Part shown: positions 10,169-19,304 of the stretch, piece after piece
Position numbering within the stretch: position 1 is the stretch's first letter
Layout: every line of letters starts with the position of its first letter
Source of the DNA: Aidingimonas lacisalsi
GTDB lineage: Bacteria > Pseudomonadota > Gammaproteobacteria > Pseudomonadales > Halomonadaceae
Length of the DNA: 64,000 nt
Assembly (NCBI RefSeq): GCF_008079445.1
Contig: NZ_VRYH01000003.1
Coordinates: forward strand, 487,658-551,657
Direction of reading: 5' to 3'
Notes under the pieces: model-generated
What the model was told of the DNA's origin: nothing
Databases searched by the model: none
The model's input: only the letters and a program-made list of their open reading frames with translations
Position numbers and translations under genes: made by a program

Positions 10169-10195
10169 GCGCTGGGGCTATATTGGCCCCAGCGC
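10169..10195. other. Strong hairpin between nrdE and nrdF
   Basis: Perfect 10-bp inverted repeat gcgctggggc/gccccagcgc around a 7-base loop, with no T-run on either side. It lies 45 bases past the nrdE stop and 22 bases before nrdF. It could stabilise or process the mRNA, or attenuate nrdF. Confidence 0.55.
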
Positions 10196-10198
10196 TAA

Positions 10199-11194
<996 letters not shown>

Positions 11195-11326
11195 GACGGA
11201 CAGGACACACCTCAAGCGGCCCGAATGGGTCGCTTGACGCCTCGACACGGCTCGACGGCGCGCTCTAGTTTCCCGCATGAGTCGTAGTATGCTGTTCGCC
11301 CCAGCAAATGAGCCGAGAGGATCCCC

Positions 11327-13144
11327 GTGAGTCTTGCCCAGCCTTCCCGCAGCACCAGCAGTTTCCATGCCCTGGTACGCTTGCTGCGTTATGCCCGGGG
11401 CTACCGGCGGCGCATCGTCGCCGCGACGACCTGTTCGATCATCAACAAGCTTTTCGATATCGCCCCCGAGATCCTGATCGGGGTGGCCATCGATGTGGTC
11501 GTCAACCAGGAGCGCAGCTTCGTCGCCCGGCTCGGTTTCACCGCGCCCCAGGAGCAGATCACGATCCTGGCCGTGCTCACCTTCTTCATCTGGGCCGGCG
11601 AGTCGATCTTCGAATATCTCTACCAGATCCTGTGGCGCAATCTCGCCCAGCGCCTGCAGGCCGACCTGCGACAGGACACCTACGAGCACGCCCAACGGTT
11701 GGACATGGCGTTCTTCGAGGCGAAGAGTTCGGGGCAACTGGTGGCGACCATGAACGACGACGTGAACCAGCTCGAGCGGTTTCTCGACGGCGGGGCCAAT
11801 GCGCTGGTGCAGGTCGGCGTCACCGTGGTGGCGGTGGGCGCGGTGTTCTTCGTCATTTCACCGCTGATCGCCCTGCTGGCTTTCACGCCGATTCCGCTGA
11901 TCATCTGGGGTGCGTTCTACTTTCTGCGCAAGGCCGGGCCGCTCTACAACGATGTGCGCGAGAAGGTCGGCGACCTTTCCAGCCGGCTCGCCAACAACCT
12001 TGCCGGCATCGCTACCATCAAGAGCTTTACCAGCGAGGCACGCGAGGCCGAGCGCCTGCGTGCGGCAAGCGAGGCCTACGTCGAGGCCAACCGTCGGGCG
12101 ATTCGGGTGAGTTCGGCCTTCATCCCGGTGATTCGCATGGCGATCCTGGCCGGCTTTCTGGCCACCTTCACCGTCGGCGGCATGCTGGCGCTGCGCGGTG
12201 ATCTCAACGTCGGTGCCTATGGTGTGCTGGTGTTCCTCACCCAGCGTCTACTGTGGCCGCTGACCGGGCTGGCCGAGGTAATCGACCTGTTCGAGCGTGC
12301 CATGGCCAGTACCCGGCGTATCCTCGATCTGCTCCAGGTGCCGATTCTGGTGCAGGATAACAGCTCACGCGAGCTTGCCCAGCCAGTGCGCGGGGCGGTG
12401 AGTTTCGAAGCGGTCAGCTTTCACTATGCCAGCAGTGGGGCGGGGGTCGAGACGGTAAGCCTCGACGTGCCGGCGGGCACCACCCTGGCGCTGGTCGGTG
12501 CCACCGGCTCCGGCAAAACGACGCTGATCAAGCTGCTGCTGCGTTTCTACGATCCTCAGCAAGGCGAGGTGCGCATCGACGGCCAGCCGGTCCAGAGCGT
12601 CAGCCTGGCGTCGCTGCGCCGTGCCATCGGCCTGGTCAGTCAGGATGTGTACCTGTTCGAGGGCTCGATACGCGACAACATCGCCTACGGCAGACCCGAG
12701 GCCAGCGAGGCGGAGGTCGTCGAGGCGGCGCGCACCGCCGAAGCCTGGGAGTTCATCGAGGCGTTGCCGCAAGGACTGGATACACCGGTGGGAGAACGCG
12801 GCATCCGCCTCTCCGGTGGCCAGCGCCAGCGTCTGTCGCTGGCCCGGGCGCTACTCAAGGATTCACCGATCCTGATTCTGGATGAGGCCACCAGCGCGGT
12901 GGACAACGAGACCGAGGCGGCCATTCAGCGTTCGCTGAAACGTATCGCCCACGGCCGCACGGTGATCATGGTCGCGCATCGGCTTTCCACCATCGTGCAT
13001 GCCGACGAGATAGCGGTGGTGCATCGGGGTCAGGTGGTCGAACGGGGCTCGCATCAATCACTGCTGGCGCTCGACGGCTACTATGCCGCCCAGTGGCGAG
13101 TGCAGACAGGGTCGGCGCGTGCCGAGGACGTGCCGCTCGCCTAG
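11327..13144 (+). CDS. ABC exporter, MsbA/multidrug type (fused permease-ATPase)
   Basis: A 605-residue half-transporter of the inner membrane. It has six predicted membrane segments in residues ~1-320 and an ATPase with Walker A GATGSGKTT (~391), Q-loop near SQDVYLFEG, signature LSGGQRQRLSLARALL (~495) and Walker B ILILDEATSAVD (~514). Start is GTG at 11327, seven bases after gagagg. It stands alone, 132 bases after nrdF. Substrate unknown: lipid or drug export is the family norm. Confidence 0.88.
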   Translation: MSLAQPSRSTSSFHALVRLLRYARGYRRRIVAATTCSIINKLFDIAPEILIGVAIDVVVNQERSFVARLGFTAPQEQITILAVLTFFIWAGESIFEYLYQILWRNLAQRLQADLRQDTYEHAQRLDMAFFEAKSSGQLVATMNDDVNQLERFLDGGANALVQVGVTVVAVGAVFFVISPLIALLAFTPIPLIIWGAFYFLRKAGPLYNDVREKVGDLSSRLANNLAGIATIKSFTSEAREAERLRAASEAYVEANRRAIRVSSAFIPVIRMAILAGFLATFTVGGMLALRGDLNVGAYGVLVFLTQRLLWPLTGLAEVIDLFERAMASTRRILDLLQVPILVQDNSSRELAQPVRGAVSFEAVSFHYASSGAGVETVSLDVPAGTTLALVGATGSGKTTLIKLLLRFYDPQQGEVRIDGQPVQSVSLASLRRAIGLVSQDVYLFEGSIRDNIAYGRPEASEAEVVEAARTAEAWEFIEALPQGLDTPVGERGIRLSGGQRQRLSLARALLKDSPILILDEATSAVDNETEAAIQRSLKRIAHGRTVIMVAHRLSTIVHADEIAVVHRGQVVERGSHQSLLALDGYYAAQWRVQTGSARAEDVPLA

Positions 13145-13158
13145 CGCATCAGTGACGT

Positions 13159-13746
13159 CTAACGATCGACCAGGGTGGCATTGAGCTCCACCGGTATCTC
13201 ATCGCCGATGCGCTCGTAACCGAGCAGGTTGACGATCGTCCGCCCCGTTTCATCCTTCATCACATCGCTGCCGTTCAGCACGATGCGCTCGGCATTGGTG
13301 ATGTGGATACTGTCGTCACTCTCGCGCGTGAAACGCAGCCGCAGCGGCTCCTCCTGAGCGGTACTGGACGTATCGGCACGGAACAACAGGGTTTCGGTGA
13401 ACGAGTCGCCGACCGCCAGGTCGTTCAGGCGTTCCGGCGGCAGTTCGGTCGAGAGCGTGACCAGCGTGCGATCCGTCAGGGTATCGAGCCAGGGCGGCAA
13501 CTCACCGAGCTTTTCGAGCACATCGGTCTGGTTGAGCCGTAACGGCAAGCGCAGGCGCCCCTGTTCATCGATCGAACCATCCAGCTCCCGCACCGAGTGC
13601 TGATGCGGAATCGGCCCCTCGGACGCCAACTCGATGACCGTAGCATCGATCCGCGAGCGCTCGGGGTCCAGTTGCCAGTCGGCTTGCGCCACGCCCGCAC
13701 TCAACAAAAGCGCCACACCCAATCCATAGCGTTTCATGATCGACAC
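13159..13746 (-). CDS. YceI-like periplasmic protein
   Basis: A 195-residue secreted protein. A signal peptide (MKRYGLGVALLLSAGVAQA) is followed by DWQLDPERSRIDATVIEL, the typical opening of YceI-like lipid-binding beta-barrels, and a beta-rich body without catalytic motifs. Start is probably GTG at 13746, seven bases after gaggag; ATG at 13737 is the alternative. Convergent with the ABC exporter, 14 bases away. The exact ligand is unknown; YceI members bind isoprenoid-type lipids. Confidence 0.75.
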   Translation of the reverse strand: MSIMKRYGLGVALLLSAGVAQADWQLDPERSRIDATVIELASEGPIPHQHSVRELDGSIDEQGRLRLPLRLNQTDVLEKLGELPPWLDTLTDRTLVTLSTELPPERLNDLAVGDSFTETLLFRADTSSTAQEEPLRLRFTRESDDSIHITNAERIVLNGSDVMKDETGRTIVNLLGYERIGDEIPVELNATLVDR

Positions 13747-13828
13747 GGTATCGCTCCTCGTTCATCGACATCCAGGTATGGCTGGCCTCAAACGCCAGCA
13801 TTCGCTATCATACGCCCGCGTTGCGTAA

Positions 13829-13904
<76 letters not shown>

Positions 13905-14280
13905 TTCCCTCCTATGACCCTCCGGGTCACGTTACGCTCCCCGACGATTGTGCAAATAGCGGGCAAGGTAGAGGCTATTGGCTCACCACTACTTCCTCGT
14001 AGGCGAAGGCTTATACATCAACGGTCGATTCACGCTGCCTGGTAGAGATCTAGGCTGTAAGTGTGGCTTGGCACCCGTAGTGCCGGAATTTGATGATAAC
14101 GATGACTAGGATAGTCATGTCTGAGCTGATGTGCTGAACACGAGCATTTAGGCTGAATGGCGCAGGAAATATGACAAATGAGAGCCCGCCATGCGACTGG
14201 CTTTACGGCGCCAGGTCGGTCTCCTCTCTACACGACTGTGATAAATGTCTACTGGGCTGCCAGATGGTGGACATTTTCTA
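13905..14280. other. Left end of island, no recognised gene
   Basis: Directly after the tRNA there are 376 bases with no convincing reading frame or RNA. Base composition is lower in GC than the flanking chromosome. An integrase gene, which often sits here, is absent. Confidence 0.4.
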
Positions 14281-14445
14281 TCATGCCACTCGGGCATCAA
14301 GACTAGTCTTCAACTCGTCAGTCAATCCCTCCTCCAACGCATCCAGGTAGTCGACGTACCACTGCATCATGTCTTTAGGTACATGACATGGTTGCTGATG
14401 GAAGGTGACCAATAAGGTGGGCAGGGTAGGTGGGAAGCCAGCCAT
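14281..14445 (-). CDS. Small hypothetical protein (54 aa), possible relic
   Basis: A frame from ATG at 14445 encodes 54 residues with protein-like composition (MAGFPPTLPTLLVTF, then KDMMQWYVDYLDALEEG, ending SLDARVA). It has no good ribosome binding site and I know no homologue. It lies in the phage/IS debris of the island's left end and may be the surviving end of a larger gene. Confidence 0.3.
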   Translation of the reverse strand: MAGFPPTLPTLLVTFHQQPCHVPKDMMQWYVDYLDALEEGLTDELKTSLDARVA

Positions 14446-14502
14446 AACCAACTGAATTTAAATAGAAATATCATGGCAGGCGCGGTCCGGTTACCCCATG
14501 TG

Positions 14503-14551
14503 CTGCACTCATAACCCCGAGATACCCGGTTCGATTCCGGGGCCATTACCA
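14503..14551 (+). pseudogene. tRNA-Met-like 3' half (second tRNA fragment)
   Basis: ctgcactcataacc carries a CAT anticodon-loop sequence, followed by a well-paired T arm (cccgg-ttcgatt-ccggg) and an acceptor-like end with CCA at 14549-14551. The 5' side has no D arm and the anticodon stem does not pair, so it is a fragment. It differs from the tRNA-Ile2 3' half and could be the attachment site of an older element. Confidence 0.5.
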
Positions 14552-14642
14552 ACATGCCGTTTGGCGAGATATGGCGTTTCCTCCTAGATTGATGAGTTGG
14601 CTCTGTGCTGGAGCACAGGATCAGCAACTGGAGGAGAGAACA

Positions 14643-14774
14643 ATGCCAACCACTGGAGAGAAGCCAGGTCCTGGCATCTACGCCTGTCGCGACTGTGGTG
14701 AGCGAGTCATTCTGGACGATCCGGATGATACCCTGCCGCCTTGTCCCGAGTGCGACGGCACTGACTACGACTAA
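14643..14774 (+). CDS. Small zinc-ribbon protein (43 aa)
   Basis: Starts MPTTGEKPGPGIYACRDCGE and carries two cysteine pairs, CRDC and CPEC, ending in GTDYD: a minimal rubredoxin-like zinc ribbon of a widespread short family of unknown function. The upstream-extended frame begins at 14571, but ATG 14643 follows ggaggagag and gives the family length. Its own terminator follows. Probably a metal-binding or RNA/protein-contact protein; intact, unlike its neighbours. Confidence 0.75.
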   Translation: MPTTGEKPGPGIYACRDCGERVILDDPDDTLPPCPECDGTDYD

Positions 14775-14797
14775 CCGAGACCGCTTTTTCATTTGAG

Positions 14798-14828
14798 GCC
14801 CTGCCGAGTTCCCGGTAGGGCTTTTCTC
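14798..14828 (+). terminator. Rho-independent terminator after zinc-ribbon gene
   Basis: A 9-bp stem gccctgccg/cggtagggc with a 6-base loop, followed by ttttctcgttt, 23 bases after the stop of the 43-residue protein. Confidence 0.8.
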
Positions 14829-14862
14829 GTTTACTCCCACGCCGTGAGGCGCCGGAGGCCCT

Positions 14863-15120
14863 ATGACCCATCCACTTCAGGAAACGCTGAGAGCCGAGGT
14901 CATCGACCGTGAGGGCGGATACGTAAACCATCCAACCGACCGTGGTGGCCCGACGCACTTTGGCATTACTCAGGATGTCGCCCGTGAACACGCTAAGATT
15001 GCGCAGGAAGTCAAGCTGGGACAGCGTTGCCGGTTTGTCACCCGGGATCTGGCTGGATGTCCCCGCGCTGGTTGTCACAATCGCTGTTGCTGCGGGTATC
15101 AACGTGTATTTCGAGCTTGA
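14863..15120 (+). pseudogene. Phage lysozyme relic (GH108-type N-terminus)
   Basis: The first ~40 codons read VIDREGGYVNHPTDRGGPTH and FGITQDVAR, the catalytic N-terminus of phage N-acetylmuramidases of the GH108 family, including the E of the DREGGY motif. After ~residue 45 the reading loses family character and stops at 86 codons instead of ~170-190. The rest of the enzyme is gone, joined to another phage-like fragment. Confidence 0.6.
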
Positions 15121-15281
15121 GGGATGGCCAGGAACTGCCGTTGGCGTGGTGTGTGGCTGGCTGGGGCCCTGCAGAGGGCGCGTTAGAGATCAATGTGCGC
15201 GAACGCAGCCAAGACAAGGCCAGACGCATGAGAGCAGCGCCGACCTCGTTGATGGACGCATTGCCTATTTCATCGACGTGA
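14976..15281 (+). pseudogene. Phage-like membrane protein relic
   Basis: Spread over two overlapping frames: MSPVNTLRLRRKSSWDSVAG with a hydrophobic segment (VPALVVTIAVAAGINVYF, VGVVCGWLGP), then after a frameshift GALEINVRERSQDKARRM. It looks like a small phage membrane protein such as a holin, fused to the lysozyme relic and frameshifted. Family not certain. Confidence 0.3.
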
Positions 15282-15283
15282 AA

Positions 15284-15574
15284 TCAGCTAGTTCCCGGGC
15301 CGTCTTTATAGCTTCGGATATGCGGTGAATCTTCAGATTCCTGCATATCCTGTCGTACTGCTTCTGCACTTTCCAGAGTTGAATGTATGCCGATGCTTGT
15401 ACCGGTATCGGAATCGTATACCTCGTATTTGGTTTCATTGCCATCATCGATCTTTCTGATTTGAATGGCGTCCTCAAGCATGTCTACCTCGGTATCAAGG
15501 ATGTAAAACAGAGACTCTGTCTCGCTGACTGAGTTCCGTCCCTTAGTGACTGAACTATCCACACTACATCCCAC
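15284..15574 (-). CDS. Hypothetical protein (96 aa)
   Basis: An acidic, protein-like sequence (ETESLFYILDTEVDMLEDAI, YEVYDSDTGTSIGIHSTLES, RQDMQESED) without a recognised domain. The start MGCSVDSS at 15574 is weakly supported and the gene may be truncated at its 5' end by the IS3 debris that follows. Base composition is lower in GC than chromosomal genes, consistent with acquired DNA. Confidence 0.4.
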   Translation of the reverse strand: MGCSVDSSVTKGRNSVSETESLFYILDTEVDMLEDAIQIRKIDDGNETKYEVYDSDTGTSIGIHSTLESAEAVRQDMQESEDSPHIRSYKDGPGTS

Positions 15575-15681
15575 TAGTGAATTCGACCAGCCATGGTTCG
15601 ACCGTTTCCGCTGCCATTGAATGGCGACGCGGTTGGGCCACGCCGTGAGGCGTCGCCCACTTGTTCTGGAGGTTCCGTCGT

Positions 15682-15752
15682 ATGTATACGATCAAGTTTA
15701 TCGATCCGGACGGCCGTCTTGCGTTGGTACCGGCTCTGGGCAAAGTGAGTGT
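15682..15752 (+). pseudogene. 5' end of a gene cut off by IS3 debris
   Basis: After tggagg, ATG 15682 starts MYTIKFIDPDGRLALVPALG and KVSV, then runs into the IS3 OrfA relic near 15750. The ribosome binding site and sensible sequence suggest a real gene start whose remainder was lost. Function unknown, possibly phage. Confidence 0.35.
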
Positions 15753-16289
15753 GAGGCAGCCGTTACCGAGCAGTGCATCATTGCAGCGTTTCATGGTCGG
15801 GCCGACCTCGTCATCAAGTCGTTGATCTTTCCACTTGTACAGCACTTGCCTGCTCACGCCGACATCGACTGCGACTTCTGAAGCGGCCCCCTGGCGAGAA
15901 GACAGCTCAATGACGGCGTCTTGCTTCTGAGCGCGTGACAACGCTGTGCTTCTAACCTTGCCAGTGAAACGCTGTCTCATACCGGGGTTAAGCTCATCAA
16001 TCCACTTTGCAAGCATCTCGACACATGGGTATCCCAACGCTCTTGTGGTTCTAGCGAGGCAGCGGCCATGACTGAGATAGTGACCAACCGCCCGTTGCTT
16101 CTGTTCGATGGAATACTTCTGTGTAGAAGGAGGCCGTTCCGGTAGGCCACCGGTTTCAAGGTAGGTGCGGTACCATCGACGCAGATTTTTTCGAGAGGGA
16201 TATCCCAACTCGCGAACCGTTGCTGCCGCGCTCTTGCCGTACTTGAGATAGAGCTCTAGGGCCCTTATGCGATCTTCATACGAATACAT
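15750..16289 (-). pseudogene. IS3-family transposase OrfA, truncated
   Basis: From ATG 16289 the frame encodes two helix-turn-helix units of an IS3-family OrfA: MYSYEDRIRALELYLKYGKS with LGYPSRKNLRRWYRTYLE, then YSIEQKQRAVGHYLSHGRC with ALGYP. It continues to a third HTH-like part (VAVDVGVSRQVLYKWKDQ). Family similarity ends near GPTMKR (~15790); the rest of the 241-codon frame reads into unrelated DNA. OrfB is missing here, so the element cannot transpose by itself. Confidence 0.72.
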
Positions 16290-16357
16290 GAACTACCTCC
16301 GATGTAGTCCAAGATTTTGTCCGCACCCCCTCTACGGACTTATAGCGCCGATGCCGA

Positions 16358-16434
16358 CATCATCTCCTTGCAGGTGTTGCTGGGCCATCCCGTCTCGGTC
16401 GGCGGGCGGACCGCTCTGGAGATGCGGGGCTACT
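16358..16434 (+). pseudogene. AbiEi antitoxin fragment
   Basis: This 77-base segment (VLLGHPVSVGGRTALEMRGY in translation) is nearly identical to the interior of the intact abiEi gene at about 23744-23820 (VLLGYPVSVGGRTALDMRGY). Both ends of the fragment lose similarity. It lies between the IS3 OrfA relic and the methyltransferase, so a second AbiE locus seems to have been destroyed here. Confidence 0.7.
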
Positions 16435-16556
16435 GCACTCCAATGATCGGCACTGCGAGCCCGTGTGGATATTTCGATATTTTGCGCCTCAGGGGGGATG
16501 CAGGCCACTACCTGTGTTGCTAGTCTATTCGTCTTCAAAAAGGGAGTCGCAAAGCC

Positions 16557-19304
16557 GTGAATGCTGTCGAGATCGAAGAAGCTATCTCCGCCTTGGCCGA
16601 ACAGCCGTTTGATGCAGAAGAGTTCCCGTTCGCCTTCCTAGAGGCGTTCGGCAACAAGGCGACCACGATCAAGCGGCTCCGCAGCGGCGCGACGAACAAG
16701 TCTGATATTGGCGGCGTCCTCCAGACCAACCACATCCACATCAAGGTCTGCGCTGAGGGGCAGGTCTCCGACACGATCCGTGAGCTGCGCGAGAGCCCGG
16801 CCACGAAGAATGCCCGTAACCGCGTCAAATTCATCCTGGCAACGGATGGCGTCACGCTGGAGGCGGAAGAGCTTGTATCAGACATCGCGCCGATCGTCTG
16901 TCCATTCGAAGACTTTCCAGAGCATTTCGGCTTCTTCCTGCCGCTTGCGGGTATCAGCACCGTTAAGCAAATTCGCGAGAGCGGTTTCGATATTAAGGCC
17001 ACTGGTCGCCTGAACCGGCTTTATGTTGAGCTTTTAAAAGACAATCCAGATTGGGCTACCGCCGAACGACGCCACGACATGAATCATTTCATGGCTCGGC
17101 TGATCTTTTGCTTCTTTGCCGAGGATACTGATATCTTCGACGGCTCGGGACTTTTCACTACAACCATCGATAAGATGAGTTCGCGGGACTCGTCCAACAC
17201 CCATGAAGTCATCGGTGAGTTGTTCCGAGCCATGAACATACCGGTCGAGGAAAGGAAGAAAGCGAAGCTGCCACGCTGGGCAGATGCCTTTCCGTACGTC
17301 AATGGCGGGTTGTTTGCTGGTGACACGGAGGTGCCGTGCTTCAGTAAAATCGCACGCTCCTACCTCGTGCACATCGGCAATCTCGACTGGAAGAAGATCA
17401 ATCCCGATATCTTCGGCTCGATGATCCAGGCTGTCGCCGATGACGAGGAACGCGGTGCTTTGGGGATGCACTATACGAGCGTCCCAAACATCCTGAAGGT
17501 GCTGAATCCGCTCTTCCTCGATGATCTGCGCGAGAGGCTTGAAGAGGCAGGTGATAATGCACGCAAACTTCTGAATCTGCGTAACCGGATGGCAAGGATC
17601 AGGGTCTTCGACCCCGCCTGCGGCTCCGGCAACTTCCTTGTGATCGCCTATAAGGAAATGCGGGCGATCGAGGCGGAGATTAATACGCGGCGTGGGGAAC
17701 CCGAACGACGCACTGATATCCCTCTGACGAATTTCCGAGGCATCGAGTTGCGGGATTTCTCCGCCGAAGTAGCGCGGCTGGCGCTGATTATCGCCGAATA
17801 TCAGTGTGATGTTCTCTATCGCGGCCAGCGTGAGGCGCTTCGAGATTTCCTGCCGCTTGACGCGATGAACTGGATTACCTGTGGTAACGCACTACGGGTT
17901 GATTGGCTGAGTATCTGCCCACCAACCGGAACCGGCGTGAAAATCCATGGTGATGATCTGTTTAGCACGCCTCTCAACCAAGCCGAGATAGATTTTGAGA
18001 ATGAGGGCGGAGAAACCTACGTGTTTGGCAATCCACCATATCTTGGCGGAAAAAAGCAAGATCCGGAGCAAAAATGCGAAATGAAGGACATTGCAAAAGG
18101 TAGGTACAATCACAAAAACTTGGATTACATATGCGCCTTCCTGGCAAAGGCGTCAGATCATATAGATCTGTTCTCGGGTGTCGCCTTTGTTGCTACGAGT
18201 TCCGTGAACCAAGGGATTCATGTGCCAAAATTTTGGCCGTTCATGTTGGCACAGGGAGTCGAAATTCAGTTCTGTTATGAGCCGTTCAAGTGGTCTAATA
18301 ATGCCTCTAATAATGCAGGTGTTTATTGCACAATTCTTGGGTTGAATGCTAGGTCGATAGGGCGCCGCTATATTTTTTCTGGAAACAGTAAGCGTGCTGT
18401 AAGTCATATAAATCCTTACTTGGTTTCAGGGCCTAATGAGATTGTAACGGGGCTTTCGTCCCCGCTTTCAGATTTGTCTAAAATGAATACAGGAAATCAG
18501 GCTGCCGACGGCGGGCACCTGTTTCTGTATTCTCAGGAGCGGGATCGGATAATTTCAAATAACGACTTTGCTAATAAATTAATCAAGCGGGTAAGCGGGA
18601 CGTCTGAATTTTTTGATGGCAAGATTAGATGGTGTCTTTGGATCAGTGATGATGATATAGAATCCGCCAGAAAAAACTCCGAGATAAGAAGTAGAATCGA
18701 AGCTGTGCGTGAATTTAGGGAGAATGGAGGTGAGGTTGCACAAACACTTTCTGATCGCCCTCACCAGTTTCGCTACAGGAATATGGCCAAAAAATTCGGA
18801 TTGATTGTGCCCCAGGTGTCTTCCGAAAGCCGTGAATTTATACCCTGTGGTATATTTGACTCGGAAATGGTCGTCACGCATAAGGCTCATGCAATATTTA
18901 CGCCTTCTTTTGTTGATTTTTCTGTGTTTAATTCAAAGCTGCATTTTGTATGGGCTAAAACACTATCAGGTCGTTTAGGCAACGGTTTAAGCTACTCATC
19001 TAACTTGAGCTGGAATACATTTCCGTTATACAAGCTAACGGAAAAAAATAGAACGGATTTGACTCGTTGCGCCGAAGAAATCCTGTTGGCTCGCGAAGCA
19101 CATTTTCCCGCAACCATTGCCGATCTTTATGATCCGGAAAAGATGCCGGATGATCTTCGCGCGGCACATGACCGCAACGACGAGGTGTTGGAGCGCATCT
19201 ACATCGGTCGCCGCTTCCGCAATGATACCGAGCGCCTGGAAAAGCTTTTCGAGCTTTACACCAAGGTGACGGCAGGTAAGCAAGACAAGGCGAGGAGCGA
19301 GTGA
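16557..19304 (+). CDS. DNA adenine-type methyltransferase, MmeI-like without visible nuclease
   Basis: A 915-residue class I SAM-dependent DNA methyltransferase. Residues ~1-340 hold an MmeI-like N-terminal and spacer region (RLIFCFFAEDTDIFDGSGLF). Motif I is FDPACGSGNFL at 351-361, and catalytic motif IV NPPYLGG starts at residue 492 (NPPY, N6-adenine or N4-cytosine type). A large target-recognition region follows to ~830, and the end is a helical C-terminus. No PD-(D/E)xK nuclease motif was recognised at the N-terminus, unlike single-chain type IIL enzymes. The GTG at 16557 follows agggag. The part coding residues ~495-835 is strikingly AT-rich. The stop overlaps the next start (TGATG). First gene of the four-gene module; it probably modifies host DNA. 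Confidence 0.87.
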   Translation: MNAVEIEEAISALAEQPFDAEEFPFAFLEAFGNKATTIKRLRSGATNKSDIGGVLQTNHIHIKVCAEGQVSDTIRELRESPATKNARNRVKFILATDGVTLEAEELVSDIAPIVCPFEDFPEHFGFFLPLAGISTVKQIRESGFDIKATGRLNRLYVELLKDNPDWATAERRHDMNHFMARLIFCFFAEDTDIFDGSGLFTTTIDKMSSRDSSNTHEVIGELFRAMNIPVEERKKAKLPRWADAFPYVNGGLFAGDTEVPCFSKIARSYLVHIGNLDWKKINPDIFGSMIQAVADDEERGALGMHYTSVPNILKVLNPLFLDDLRERLEEAGDNARKLLNLRNRMARIRVFDPACGSGNFLVIAYKEMRAIEAEINTRRGEPERRTDIPLTNFRGIELRDFSAEVARLALIIAEYQCDVLYRGQREALRDFLPLDAMNWITCGNALRVDWLSICPPTGTGVKIHGDDLFSTPLNQAEIDFENEGGETYVFGNPPYLGGKKQDPEQKCEMKDIAKGRYNHKNLDYICAFLAKASDHIDLFSGVAFVATSSVNQGIHVPKFWPFMLAQGVEIQFCYEPFKWSNNASNNAGVYCTILGLNARSIGRRYIFSGNSKRAVSHINPYLVSGPNEIVTGLSSPLSDLSKMNTGNQAADGGHLFLYSQERDRIISNNDFANKLIKRVSGTSEFFDGKIRWCLWISDDDIESARKNSEIRSRIEAVREFRENGGEVAQTLSDRPHQFRYRNMAKKFGLIVPQVSSESREFIPCGIFDSEMVVTHKAHAIFTPSFVDFSVFNSKLHFVWAKTLSGRLGNGLSYSSNLSWNTFPLYKLTEKNRTDLTRCAEEILLAREAHFPATIADLYDPEKMPDDLRAAHDRNDEVLERIYIGRRFRNDTERLEKLFELYTKVTAGKQDKARSE

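Noticed and set aside
14367-14840. 157-codon minus-strand frame over the zinc-ribbon gene and tRNA fragment
   Set aside because: It covers the tRNA-like fragment, the zinc-ribbon gene and its terminator antisense, with no protein-like pattern.
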